Shown one piece after another: positions 1-9,795 of a DNA stretch of 64,000 nucleotides. Location of the stretch: NCBI RefSeq assembly GCF_013385985.1, contig NZ_JACAOY010000017.1, positions 160 through 64,159 on the forward strand. Direction: 5' to 3'. Each line of letters opens with the position of its first letter. Position 1 is the first letter of the stretch. This stretch comes from Pseudomonas sp. B6002 (lineage in GTDB: Bacteria; Pseudomonadota; Gammaproteobacteria; Pseudomonadales; Pseudomonadaceae). A program made the position numbers and the translations under genes. A model generated the notes under the pieces. It was not told where the DNA came from. It made no database searches and saw only the letters and a list, made by a program, of their open reading frames with translations.

Positions 1-181
1 GCCGAGTGTTGGGGCAAGAGCGCTTTGCTTACTTTCGCGCTCTTCGAAAGTGAGCCGCCGTAAGGGCGGAACCAATATCAGCCGTTACCTAAATAACGGA
101 TATACACCCGGTAAACCAAACCAATCCCCCTCCCCAAAGGTCCACATCCTCCAAGCACCTTCGAATCAGGAGATTCACCCC
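1..181. repeat. Hairpin-bearing leader region, probable dispersed Pseudomonas repeat
   Basis: This stretch before the lipid kinase gene has no convincing gene. It has a perfect 7-bp stem (ACTTTCG at 31-37 with CGAAAGT at 45-51) and an alternative pairing of GAGCGC (18-23) with GCGCTC (37-42). A GTG at 50 opens a reading frame into the kinase gene, translating as an Arg/Lys/Gly-rich tail (SRRKGG...). From memory, near-identical short segments recur across fluorescent Pseudomonas genomes and are sometimes called as tiny hypothetical proteins. I therefore treat it as a dispersed repeat rather than as the N-terminus of the kinase. That recurrence is recalled, not checked. Confidence 0.45.
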
Positions 182-1102
182 ATGACCACCCCCAAAGCCC
201 TACTCATCCTCCACGGCAAGCAAGCCCTGAACGAGGACGTTCGCGCCGCCGTGCAGGCCAGGCGAGAACAAGGCTGGGAGCTGGCAGTACGGGTCACCTG
301 GGAAGGCGGCGACGCCCAACGCCTGGTCAACGAAGCCCTGGAAGGCAACTACACCCATATCATCGCCGGCGGCGGCGACGGCACCCTGCGCGACGTGGCC
401 GAAGCCATGGCCCTGGCCAAGACCGACGCCAGCCTGGTGCTGATGCCCCTGGGCACCGCCAACGACTTCGCCAAAGCCGCCGGCGTCCCCCTGGAACCCG
501 CCCAGGCACTGGCGCTGCTCGACGTGCCGCCCACGGCAATCGATCTCGGCCAGGCCGGCGGGCAAATCTTCCTCAACATGGCCACCGGCGGCTTCGGCAG
601 CCAGGTCACCGCCAACACCTCCGAAGACCTCAAGAAAGTCCTGGGCGGCGCCGCCTACCTGTTCACCGGCCTGACCCGCTTCAGCGAGTTAAAGGCGGCC
701 TACGGTGAACTGGAAGGCCCGGGCTTTCATTGGAAGGGCGACCTGCTCGCGCTGGGCATTGGCAACGGTCGCCAGGCAGGCGGTGGGCATGTGCTGTGCC
801 CGGGGGCACTGGCCGATGACGGCCTGCTGGACATCAGCATCCTGCCGGCGCCCCAGGAGGTGGTCGGCACGCTGCTCACCCTGATGACCGACGGCTGGGG
901 CCTGGACAACCTGTTTGTGCGGGCGCGCCTGCCCTGGGTCGAGATCAAGGTGGCCGAAGGGTTGTACATCAACCTCGATGGCGAGCCGCTCAAAGGAGAC
1001 GACCTGCGTTTCAGCGCCTTGCCCAAGGCCTTGCGCGTGCACCTGCCGGTGGGGTCGCCCCTAATCGTCCAGGCTGATGATCTGCTCGCGAACGGCGAAT
1101 AA
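182..1102 (+). CDS. yegS: YegS-type lipid kinase (diacylglycerol kinase family)
   Basis: This 306-residue protein has the diacylglycerol-kinase catalytic fold. It would phosphorylate a membrane lipid at the cytoplasmic face using ATP; E. coli YegS acts on phosphatidylglycerol in vitro. The nucleotide-binding motif GGGDGTLRD is at residues 63-71 and the family motif PLGTANDFA follows at about 89-97. The C-terminal half contains the LDGEPL segment usual in the family. Length matches YegS (299 residues). The start at 182 is chosen because AGGAG lies 7 bases upstream and the protein begins at the family's usual N-terminus; an in-frame GTG at 50 would add 44 unrelated residues. Its 3' end overlaps the 3' end of the convergent response regulator gene by 42 bp. 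Confidence 0.88.
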   Translation: MTTPKALLILHGKQALNEDVRAAVQARREQGWELAVRVTWEGGDAQRLVNEALEGNYTHIIAGGGDGTLRDVAEAMALAKTDASLVLMPLGTANDFAKAAGVPLEPAQALALLDVPPTAIDLGQAGGQIFLNMATGGFGSQVTANTSEDLKKVLGGAAYLFTGLTRFSELKAAYGELEGPGFHWKGDLLALGIGNGRQAGGGHVLCPGALADDGLLDISILPAPQEVVGTLLTLMTDGWGLDNLFVRARLPWVEIKVAEGLYINLDGEPLKGDDLRFSALPKALRVHLPVGSPLIVQADDLLANGE

Positions 1103-1720
1103 CACCAAGCCCGCCACATCGAATATCTGCAAGCGCTTCATGATCTGCGAGCGGTGCGCTTCCACGGTCTTGATGCTCAGGCCCAGGCCGTGGGCGATCT
1201 CCCGGGTGGATTTGCCGCGCACGATCAGGCGCAGGATCTCCAACTGGCGAGCAGTGAGGTTGTGGCTGTGGGCGGCAGGGGAGGTCGGGCCCTGGCTACG
1301 TACCAGCGCCTGGTTGATCACCGTATGGGCGATGGCGGGGCTCAGGTAGCGTTCGTTGTTGCGCAGCGCCGCCAGGGCGTGTTCCAGCTCGTTGGCCGTG
1401 GTGTCCTTGAGCAGGTAGCCATGGGCACCGCATTCCAGCGCGCGCATGATCAGCTCGGGGTCGGTGTGCATCGACAGGATCAACACCTTGCTCTTGGGGT
1501 AGGCGGCCTTGAGTTGTTGCAAGGCGTCCAGGCCACCGGTGTGCTTCATCGACAGGTCCAGCAGCACAATATCAGGCTGCAGGGCGCTGAATTTTTCCAG
1601 CAATTGCGCGCCATCGCTGGCTTCGCCGATCACCGTATAGCCATGAATATCCTGGACCAGCGCACGTACGCCGGCCCTGATCAATGCGTGGTCATCCACC
1701 AGGAGTAATTTGCAGGTCAC
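1061..1720 (-). CDS. NarL/FixJ-family response regulator
   Basis: This is a 219-residue two-component transcription regulator. The receiver domain (about 4-120) shows the acidic pair D9-D10, the phospho-acceptor D55 (IVLLDLSM) and K105 (YLLKD). A LuxR-type helix-turn-helix follows at about 150-207 (LTARQLEILRLIVRGKS, then KTVEAHRSQIMKRL). The start is a GTG whose first bases overlap the stop of the upstream kinase gene (GTGA), so the two are translationally coupled and the kinase is its likely partner. The signal and target genes are not evident. The 3' end runs 42 bp into the convergent lipid kinase gene. Confidence 0.9.
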   Translation of the reverse strand: MTCKLLLVDDHALIRAGVRALVQDIHGYTVIGEASDGAQLLEKFSALQPDIVLLDLSMKHTGGLDALQQLKAAYPKSKVLILSMHTDPELIMRALECGAHGYLLKDTTANELEHALAALRNNERYLSPAIAHTVINQALVRSQGPTSPAAHSHNLTARQLEILRLIVRGKSTREIAHGLGLSIKTVEAHRSQIMKRLQIFDVAGLVLFAVREQIISLDD

Positions 1721-2706
1721 TCGAGAACCTTAGGGGAACTGGCCCGTTCGAGGGCGCGGGGCGCCCAGGGGAAAAGCGCGTCGATCCGTGTCCCTTGGCC
1801 TGGCTGGCTGCTGACGGTCAATGAGCCGCCAAGCTGATCGATCCGCTCTGACATGCCGGCCATGCCCCGTTGGCCTTCCAGGCCGGGGTTGATGGCGGGC
1901 GAAAAGCCCTGGCCGTCATCGCAGATACTCAGCGACAGGCCTTCGGGCAGGCGTTGCAGGCGCACCAACAGATTGCGCGCCTGGGCGTGGCGTAGCATGT
2001 TGGTCACCGCTTCCTGTGTGATGCGAAAGGCCGCGACGGCCATTTCTTCCGGGAGGCCGGTCAGCCGTTGCTGGCATTCCAGGCTCCAGTGAATCGAGGT
2101 GTTTTCCAGGGTCTTGAGCAGGTGCGCGCGCAGGCTCGCCTCCAACCCCAGGCTGGCCAGCTGCCGTGGGTTGAGGATGGCGGACACGTCGCGCACCTTG
2201 GCCAGGGTTTCATTGAGGGTGTTGCACAACACGCTGCATTGGCTTTGCAGGTCTTCCGGCAGGCGACGCTTGAGCCATTCGCTTTGCAGCTTGGCGGCGG
2301 TCAGCAACTGGCCGATGTCGTCATGCAATTCGCGGCTGAGACGATGGCGCTCGTTTTCCTGGACTTGCAGCAGGCGATCGGCGAGTTCCTGCGGCTGGAA
2401 TTTGATCGACTTGCGCGAGCTCCATTGTTGCAGGCCCACCACGATCAAAGTCGCCGCGTTGAGCAGCAGGATCAACAACGGCAGTGGGGCTGAGCGAGCG
2501 TAGGCCCACAGGCTGACCAGCAGCGAACACAAACACAGGGCCAGGACCATACGGCGTGCATTGCTGCGGGACACGGACCTTGCGATGAGTGACTTGAGGC
2601 TGGTGTACATAGCGGATGAAGCCAATGAAGGTTCGCTGCGGGAAGACCGGTCACGGCGGCTGACAGGGCTCAGTGTGGAATGCGGTGCCGAATCGTTTTT
2701 ATACAT
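1717..2706 (-). CDS. NarX/DegS-type sensor histidine kinase
   Basis: This 329-residue kinase of the HisKA_3 class pairs with NarL-type regulators. Two adjacent hydrophobic segments (about 53-70 and 74-92) form a short membrane anchor with almost no periplasmic loop. The phospho-acceptor is H128 in ERHRLSRELHDDIGQ. The ATP-binding domain follows, with DDGQGFSP and GMAGMSERI (G boxes) near the C-terminus. With no sizeable periplasmic domain, the stimulus is probably sensed in the membrane or cytoplasm. The start is uncertain: ATG at 2706 gives a Ser/Arg-rich tail, and an in-frame ATG at 2610 would trim 32 residues. Neither has a clear ribosome binding site. The gene overlaps the downstream regulator gene by 4 bp. 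Confidence 0.88.
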   Translation of the reverse strand: MYKNDSAPHSTLSPVSRRDRSSRSEPSLASSAMYTSLKSLIARSVSRSNARRMVLALCLCSLLVSLWAYARSAPLPLLILLLNAATLIVVGLQQWSSRKSIKFQPQELADRLLQVQENERHRLSRELHDDIGQLLTAAKLQSEWLKRRLPEDLQSQCSVLCNTLNETLAKVRDVSAILNPRQLASLGLEASLRAHLLKTLENTSIHWSLECQQRLTGLPEEMAVAAFRITQEAVTNMLRHAQARNLLVRLQRLPEGLSLSICDDGQGFSPAINPGLEGQRGMAGMSERIDQLGGSLTVSSQPGQGTRIDALFPWAPRALERASSPKVLE

Positions 2707-2976
2707 GATGAAGTTGAGTCACTTCGAGCGGGGCATAGTACCACCACTATTACCGTTGGTCGCCTGGCGCCTCACTTGGCAGCCTTATTAACCACGCAAA
2801 CACCCTGGGCGGTAATCCCAGAGTTCAAAGAGAGGGCAGTTGTATTAATAAAGTTGGTTTGTATCGTTGTTGGGGTGATGGCTAATTGATATGTCCTGCC
2901 CGCAATTATGTAGCCTGCGTTTAGGTTGACGGTCGTTTTTAGATAACTCGCCTATTAATTACGACTTGCTCGTCAC

Positions 2977-3426
2977 CTAAGACGCGTGGTGCATGCGCTG
3001 CTGCGGTTTATAACCGAAGTCTTTTTGTGGGATTTGCAAGGTCACAGTCGCAATCAGCGTTGTTTGCTCGGTTTCATCCAGCCCTAATTCTCCGGTGCGG
3101 ATGTCGATCAACTCCAGTTGCCAGGCCAACAACCTCAAGCAGTCATGCAAGGCATTAAGCGCCTGGTCATGCAATTGCATGGGGCTCGCGGCATTGGCAA
3201 TCAGGTACTGAATATGGCGCGAGAACTCGCTGATCGCCTGCAAGGCCAGGCCTTCGGCCTTTTCGGCCAGCTTGGCGAGGCTGGCTTTCATGCAGTCGAT
3301 GGCGTCGCTGTCGTTGCGAATCAGATGCAAGTGGTTCAGGCACTCTTCCGACTTGGCCAGCAGCATTTCTGCTTCCAGCAGAAAATCGGGAAGTGCAGTT
3401 TGCCATTCGTTCGCGTTATTCATCAT
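2977..3426 (-). CDS. Hpt/CheA-P1-like four-helix protein lacking the phospho-histidine
   Basis: This 149-residue acidic, helical protein has no assigned function. Residues ~12-75 follow the spacing of a CheA P1/Hpt domain: FLLEAEMLLAKSEECLNHL, then a DSDAI turn, then a helix where Hpt domains have a His-x2-Lys-Gly motif. Here that helix reads ASLAKLAEKAEG, with no histidine. It could be a binding-only Hpt relic or an unrelated helical bundle. ATG at 3426 is preferred because GGAG lies 6 bases upstream; the frame stays open further upstream but without a better signal. It lies between a two-component pair and cheV. The 270 bp between it and the kinase gene (2707-2976) hold no gene that I can see. 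Confidence 0.6.
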   Translation of the reverse strand: MMNNANEWQTALPDFLLEAEMLLAKSEECLNHLHLIRNDSDAIDCMKASLAKLAEKAEGLALQAISEFSRHIQYLIANAASPMQLHDQALNALHDCLRLLAWQLELIDIRTGELGLDETEQTTLIATVTLQIPQKDFGYKPQQRMHHAS

Positions 3427-3979
3427 GCATGTCTCCGCAACATTAGGTCCGGTGATGAGATGCCGCATCGGGTGAATGGCTTAAAACTACCGCTGAAATA
3501 TGACTGAAATCTGTAGCCCGCTTCTGGATTTCCAGTAGGACGCTTATTTGAATGATCACGAAAGCCGTGCGCGGCCCTCATTATCAGGGGCGATTGCACA
3601 ACTTCAGTTGCCGACACGTGAATGTCTGGAAGACCCGTGGGCCGAGGGCTTGGGATGGCAAACAAAAGCCTGACTCCATTCATGCAATGAGAATGGCGTC
3701 ACATTAATGGCTATTAGATATCGCGAATATCAGGTTGGGCCTGATTGTGTATAGGGGAATCCCTTACAAGGCGGAACCTCGCGTCGATTTCAATGTCGCG
3801 CGACGTCTCTGTAATGCCGTCTGGAGAGGCCGTTGCAGTAAAGCATGATGTCAGTGTGACATCAATGAATTTACGTGGCATTTTACCGGGGTCAAGGTCT
3901 GGCGGTTGCCGCCGATAACAAACCTTAATGAGCAGCACAATCTCTCAGCGCAAACCCACGCGCCCATCAGGAGTTTTTA
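3427..3979. other. Intergenic region without a supported gene
   Basis: These 553 bp separate the Hpt-like gene (minus strand) from cheV (plus strand), so they must carry both promoters. The stretch is visibly richer in A and T than its surroundings. Short open frames exist on the minus strand (3714-3938 and the left part around 3470-3683), but they lack ribosome binding sites and recognisable protein features. I see no RNA gene or clear terminator. Confidence 0.5.
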
Positions 3980-4915
3980 ATGGCCGGCATTCTCGACACG
4001 GTAGACCAACGCACGCAACTGGTGGGTGAGAATCGCCTGGAGATTCTCATGTTCCGCCTGGCCGGGCGGCAGTTGTTCGCGATCAACGTGTTCAAAGTGC
4101 AGGAAGTGCTGCAACTGCCCAAGCTGACCCTGATGCCCCAGCGCCACCCATTCGTGTGTGGCGTGGTCAACCTGCGTGGCCAGACCTTGCCGGTGATCGA
4201 CCTGTCCCAGGCCATCGGCATGCGCCCGCTGGTACCTGGCCCGAACAGCACCATCATCGTTACTGAATACAACCGCTCCGTGCAGGCGTTCCTGGTGGGC
4301 GGCGTCGACCGCATCGTCAACATGAACTGGGAAGCCATCCTGCCACCGCCGACCAGCGCCGGCCGCCAGCATTACCTCACGGCCATCAGCAAGGTCGATG
4401 ACCAGTTGGTGGAAATCATCGACGTGGAAAAAGTTCTCGCCGAGATTGTGCCGTACAACGCCAAGGTCTCCCGCGAAAAGCTCGAAGATCCGGTGCTCGA
4501 ACGCGCCCGGGGCCGCGAAGTGCTGCTGGTGGACGACTCCAACGTGGCGCTGTCGCAGTTGCGCGACACCCTCGGGCAACTGGGGGTGAAGATGCACATC
4601 GCCAGTGACGGCCTCAAGGCGCTGAACATGCTCAAGGCCTGGGCCGACAGTGGCCAGGTGATGACCGACAAGTTGCTGATGATCTTCACCGACGCCGAAA
4701 TGCCCGAGATGGACGGTTACCGCCTCACCACCGAGATCCGCAACGACCCACGTCTGCGTGGGCTCTACGTGGTGCTCCACACCTCACTGTCGGGCAGCTT
4801 CAACGATTCGATGGTGAAGAAGGTCGGCTGCGACAACTTCCTGTCCAAGTTCCAGCCGGACAAACTGGTGGACGTGGTGCGCCAGCGCCTGATGCTCGAC
4901 CACGCCCCTGCCTGA
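3980..4915 (+). CDS. cheV: Chemotaxis coupling protein CheV (CheW-receiver fusion)
   Basis: CheV couples chemoreceptors to the CheA kinase and tunes adaptation through its phosphorylatable receiver. This 311-residue protein has a CheW domain at about 18-165 (EILMFRLAGRQLFAINVFKV and VVNLRGQTLPVIDL) followed by a receiver domain at about 175-305 (EVLLVDDSN, phospho-Asp in MIFTDAEMPEMDGY, and the HTSLS switch segment). Length and order are typical of pseudomonad CheV. AGGAG lies 9 bases before the ATG at 3980. It stands alone, followed by a REP doublet. Confidence 0.94.
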   Translation: MAGILDTVDQRTQLVGENRLEILMFRLAGRQLFAINVFKVQEVLQLPKLTLMPQRHPFVCGVVNLRGQTLPVIDLSQAIGMRPLVPGPNSTIIVTEYNRSVQAFLVGGVDRIVNMNWEAILPPPTSAGRQHYLTAISKVDDQLVEIIDVEKVLAEIVPYNAKVSREKLEDPVLERARGREVLLVDDSNVALSQLRDTLGQLGVKMHIASDGLKALNMLKAWADSGQVMTDKLLMIFTDAEMPEMDGYRLTTEIRNDPRLRGLYVVLHTSLSGSFNDSMVKKVGCDNFLSKFQPDKLVDVVRQRLMLDHAPA

Positions 4916-4931
4916 CAGCCCGCACGGTAAC

Positions 4932-5024
4932 TTGTAGTGAGCGGGCTTGCCCCGCGCGGCGTAGTGTCAGGCGCCTCAACCTTGACTGACACACCGCGGC
5001 GCGGGGTAAACCCGCTCACTACAA
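4932..5024. repeat. REP doublet, GTAGTGAGCGGGC type
   Basis: Two inverted copies of a REP unit face each other: TTGTAGTGAGCGGGCTTG begins the left arm and CCCGCTCACTACAA ends the right arm. The inner arms contain CGCGGCG-type palindromes. It sits between cheV and the MOSC-domain gene and differs in sequence from the other REP families in this window. Confidence 0.8.
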
Positions 5025-5078
5025 AGACGGGCGTGTTTGGGATAGGGTGGCGGTTTATTCTTGCAGGAAAGCAGGCTC

Positions 5079-5885
5079 ATGCTTCGTCTCAGCGCGTTGT
5101 ACCGTTACCCCTTGAAGTCCGGCAAGGCCGAAACCTTGCAGCAGATCGGCCTGGATAAACTGGGGTTGGACGGTGACCGACGCTGGATGCTGGTGGATGA
5201 AGCCAGCGGGCGTTTCCTGACCCAACGTGCCGTGGCCAAGATGAGCCAGTTGTCTGCCCTGTGGAACAGCAGCGGCGGCCTCACCCTCAGCACCCCGGGC
5301 CTGGCCTCGCTGGCCGTGGCATTGCCCGGCAGCGAGGCCGAGTTGCGCGGCGTGACCATCTGGCGCGACACCCTGCGTGTACCGGACGCCGGTGATGAAG
5401 CCGCCGCCTGGGTCAGCGATTTCATCGGCAAACCCACGCGCCTGGTGCAGGTGCCTTTGGAACGCGCGCGCACGACCGAGGCCGGTTATGGCAAGGATGA
5501 CGACCAGGTCGGGTTTGCCGATGGCTTTCCCCTGTTGCTGATCGGCCAGGCGTCGCTGGATGATCTTTCCCAGCGCATCGGCCGCCCCATGGAAATGCTG
5601 CGCTTTCGCCCCAACCTGGTGATCGAGGGCAGCGAGGCCTTTGCCGAAGACACCTGGAAACGCGTGCGCATCGGCGACGTGGAGTTTCGCGTGGTCAAGT
5701 CCTGTTCGCGCTGCATCCTCACCACCATCGACCCGGCCAGCGGCGAACGCAGTGCCGACCGCGAGCCCTTGGCCACGCTCAAGACTTATCGCGAACAGGA
5801 CGGCGATGTGATGTTCGGCCAGAACCTGGTCAACGACGGCATCGGCCAATTGGCCGTAGGCATGTCGGTGACGATCCTGGAATAA
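5079..5885 (+). CDS. YcbX-like MOSC domain protein
   Basis: This 268-residue protein has the MOSC N-terminal beta-barrel (starting LSALYRYPLKSGKAE) and a C-terminal MOSC domain with the conserved cysteine segment VVKSCSRCILTTIDP, followed by the family signature TYREQDGDVMFGQN. YcbX proteins bind molybdenum cofactor and reduce N-hydroxylated base analogues and similar compounds. The ATG at 5079 has AGGA 10 bases upstream; an in-frame TTG at 5061 is less likely. It is closed by a strong terminator and is probably a single-gene unit. Confidence 0.87.
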   Translation: MLRLSALYRYPLKSGKAETLQQIGLDKLGLDGDRRWMLVDEASGRFLTQRAVAKMSQLSALWNSSGGLTLSTPGLASLAVALPGSEAELRGVTIWRDTLRVPDAGDEAAAWVSDFIGKPTRLVQVPLERARTTEAGYGKDDDQVGFADGFPLLLIGQASLDDLSQRIGRPMEMLRFRPNLVIEGSEAFAEDTWKRVRIGDVEFRVVKSCSRCILTTIDPASGERSADREPLATLKTYREQDGDVMFGQNLVNDGIGQLAVGMSVTILE

Positions 5886-5888
5886 AAA

Positions 5889-5921
5889 ATGCCCGTCTCG
5901 CGAGAGACGGGCATTTTTTTG
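5889..5921. terminator. Rho-independent terminator, probably bidirectional
   Basis: The stem AATGCCCGTCTC / GAGACGGGCATT has a CGCGA-type tip and is followed by a run of seven T; the A-run on the other side also serves the opposite strand. It lies between the convergent MOSC-domain and ppnP genes and can end both transcripts. Confidence 0.92.
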
Positions 5922-5935
5922 ACGGCCCGAAAAGC

Positions 5936-6220
5936 TTAGCCGCGGTATTCGCACAGGTAAGCGGTGTCGACGGCGACCTTCAGTTGGAACTTGCTGTTGG
6001 CCGGTACGTTGAACTGGCTGCCGGCGGCGAAGGTTTCCCAGTCGGCGGCGTCTGGCAGCTTGACGGTCAGGGCGCCGGAAACCACGTGCATGATTTCACG
6101 CTGGGCGGTGCCGAACTCGTATTCACCCGGGGCCATCACGCCGATGGTCGCCGGACCTTCTGCGGTGCCGAAAGCGATCGACTTGACGGTGCCGTCGAAG
6201 TACTCGTTGACTTTGAACAT
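5936..6220 (-). CDS. ppnP: Pyrimidine/purine nucleoside phosphorylase PpnP (YaiE family)
   Basis: This 94-residue single-domain cupin cleaves nucleosides with phosphate to base and ribose-1-phosphate. Family signatures are the N-terminal [10 protein letters not shown], the central PGEYEFGT and the [15 protein letters not shown] segment before the C-terminal YLCEY. The length is exactly that usual for the family (about 94). The ATG at 6220 has AGGA upstream. An open frame continues 160 codons upstream on the same strand, but it crosses a REP doublet and the exonuclease gene and is not coding. Confidence 0.92.
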   Translation of the reverse strand: MFKVNEYFDGTVKSIAFGTAEGPATIGVMAPGEYEFGTAQREIMHVVSGALTVKLPDAADWETFAAGSQFNVPANSKFQLKVAVDTAYLCEYRG

Positions 6221-6258
6221 GGGCGAATCCTCGGAAAATGGGTTAAGGCTTCCCGCTC

Positions 6259-6346
6259 CCCGTAGGAGCCGGCTTGCCGGCGATGGCGTCCGCGCGGGCG
6301 ACGCAAGGCTTGAAGGCCTCATCGCCGGCAAGCCGGCTCCTACGGG
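6259..6346. repeat. REP doublet, GTAGGAGCCGGCTTGCCGGCGA type
   Basis: Two inverted REP copies (CCCGTAGGAGCCGGCTTGCC on the left, its reverse complement ending at 6346) enclose a short loop. It lies between ppnP and the exonuclease gene, both on the minus strand. Confidence 0.9.
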
Positions 6347-6399
6347 TGAGCAGTATTTCGGAAAAGGGCGGCCAGTATGCCCAAGCCAGCGGAGGCTGC

Positions 6400-6942
6400 C
6401 TAGACCGGCAAAATCAACGGCAGCAGGCGTGCGGTGTTGCGTGCATCTTCCAGTGCCCGGTGTTGCTGGCCATGGAACTGCATGCCCGCCAGTTGCAACG
6501 CGCCGTTGAGCCCCAGCGGCTTGTCCAGGCGCCGGGCCTTGGCAAAGCGCTGCTTGAGGTTCACGTGGGGCGTGTCGGCCAGCGCGCTGGCTAGGCCGTG
6601 GCGTTGCCATTCCAACTCCAGCTGCGCACGGTCGTAGTCGCCCCAACTGGCCCAGCCTTCCAGGCGTGTCTGGTGCTGGCCCAGCCAGCGTTCGAACAAC
6701 GGCCACACCTCGGTGATCGGCGCCGCAGCGTCGATGTTGGCCTGGGTGATGTGGGTCAGTTGGCGGCAGAAGGGCGTCAGCAATGGACGGCGCAGTGGCC
6801 GCACAAAGCGCTGGAAGTGATCCAGCTCGCGGCCCTGGCGGTTCACCAGGCTCGCGCCGATCTCGATGACTTCCATCTCCGTCACGGGCCAGCCGCCTTC
6901 ATCCGTTGTGGCTTCAAGGTCAATAATCAGCCAATGAGGCAT
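6400..6942 (-). CDS. DEDDh-family 3'-5' exonuclease
   Basis: This 180-residue protein has the four acidic positions of DEDDh nucleases: D8 and E10 in IIDLEAT, the central Asp in the WASWGDYDR segment, and the C-terminal H-x4-D in [15 protein letters not shown]. It is an Eri-1/KapD-like exonuclease that would trim single-stranded RNA or DNA 3' ends with two metal ions. There is no helicase or polymerase domain attached and no clear operon partner. The substrate cannot be told from sequence. Confidence 0.86.
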   Translation of the reverse strand: MPHWLIIDLEATTDEGGWPVTEMEVIEIGASLVNRQGRELDHFQRFVRPLRRPLLTPFCRQLTHITQANIDAAAPITEVWPLFERWLGQHQTRLEGWASWGDYDRAQLELEWQRHGLASALADTPHVNLKQRFAKARRLDKPLGLNGALQLAGMQFHGQQHRALEDARNTARLLPLILPV

Positions 6943-7015
6943 CGCGCAGGTTCCCGTACTCTTCCCTTCCTGATGGGGATAGAGCGTAGCCCGGCCGCGT
7001 AGTTCCGCCCAGGCC

Positions 7016-8899
<1,884 letters not shown>

Positions 8900-8937
8900 G
8901 GGGTTATCCCTTGGCTGGTGGGGTGTCGGGTTGGGCC

Positions 8938-9033
8938 TCATCGCCGGCGAGCCGGCTCCTACATTGGATTGGGTTCACACATCGCTATGTGTGAATGCCG
9001 TCAACTGTGGGAGCTGGCTTGCCTGCGAAGGCG
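8938..9033. repeat. Mixed REP pair inside the atu operon
   Basis: The left unit (about 8938-8972, ATCGCCGGCGAGCCGGCTCC) belongs to the GGAGCCGGC family. The right unit (about 9005-9033, GTGGGAGCTGGCTTGCCTGC) belongs to the GGAGCTGGC family. They face each other but are not exact reverse complements, unlike most doublets in this window. They fill the atuE-atuF gap. Confidence 0.8.
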
Positions 9034-9795
9034 TCATTTGCACCACTTTGGCTTTCTCTTCTGCACAAACGCCTGTGTCCCCTCTATCCCTTCTTCACCC
9101 CTCACGGACTCGGCAAACCACTGCGCCCCGCGATCCAGCACAGCCTCCAGAGGTTCCTCCACACTGGCCAGCAACAAGGCTTTGGTCCGCGCATTTGCTC
9201 CCGGTGCACACTTGAGCACCTGACCCAATACCTCATCCAGCCGCTCCGCCAACGCCTGTGGATCGCGCTCGGTAAAGTGCACGACGCCCAGTCGCTCGGC
9301 CTCCACCCCATCAAACCGCGCCGCCGTCAGCGCCAGCCTGCGTGCCTGGGTCAAACCAATCCTCTTCACCACAAACGGTGCAATCTGCGCTGGCAGCAAC
9401 CCAAGGCTGGTCTCCGGCAAACCGAACTGCGCCTGGTGGTCGGCAATCGCAATATCGCTCACACAGGCCAAGCCAAAACCACCTCCCAGCACCGCGCCTT
9501 GCAGCACCACGATCAGCACCTGCGGCACGGCTTCGGCCTCTTGCAGCAAGGTGCCGAACGCGCGGTTCAGCGCTTCCAGTTGGTTGCCCGCAGTGACCAG
9601 GTCCTTCACGTCCGCCCCGGCACAGAAATGCCCGCCGGCGCCGCTGATCACCACCGCCCGGGTCTCACCGTCCAAATGCGCCAGCACGCTGCGCAGCTCG
9701 TTGACCATCTCCAGGCTCATCGCATTGCGGCATTCGGGGCGGTTGAGGGTGATGTGCAGCACGCCGTTGTGAGGTTCGAGCAGCAGGGTGTTCAT
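9034..9795 (-). CDS. atuE: Isohexenylglutaconyl-CoA hydratase AtuE (crotonase family)
   Basis: This 253-residue enoyl-CoA hydratase/isomerase-fold protein has an N-terminal LNRPECRNAMS and the oxyanion-hole segment GAGGHFCAGADVKDL, with a second conserved loop GAVLGGGFGLACVSD. In the pathway it hydrates the carboxylated geranyl-CoA product before side-chain removal. The ATG at 9795 overlaps the stop of atuD by 4 bp (ATGA), supporting coupled translation. An upstream in-frame extension to 9918 lies inside atuD and is rejected. Its specificity is inferred from operon context. Confidence 0.86.
   Translation of the reverse strand: MNTLLLEPHNGVLHITLNRPECRNAMSLEMVNELRSVLAHLDGETRAVVISGAGGHFCAGADVKDLVTAGNQLEALNRAFGTLLQEAEAVPQVLIVVLQGAVLGGGFGLACVSDIAIADHQAQFGLPETSLGLLPAQIAPFVVKRIGLTQARRLALTAARFDGVEAERLGVVHFTERDPQALAERLDEVLGQVLKCAPGANARTKALLLASVEEPLEAVLDRGAQWFAESVRGEEGIEGTQAFVQKRKPKWCK

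Noticed and set aside
3714-3938. A 74-codon minus-strand frame upstream of cheV
   Set aside because: No ribosome binding site, no recognisable features, and it lies in the region expected to hold divergent promoters.
6221-6706. N-terminal extension of ppnP by about 160 codons
   Set aside because: The extension runs through a REP doublet and the 3' part of the exonuclease gene; the family is 94 residues long and a good start exists at 6220.
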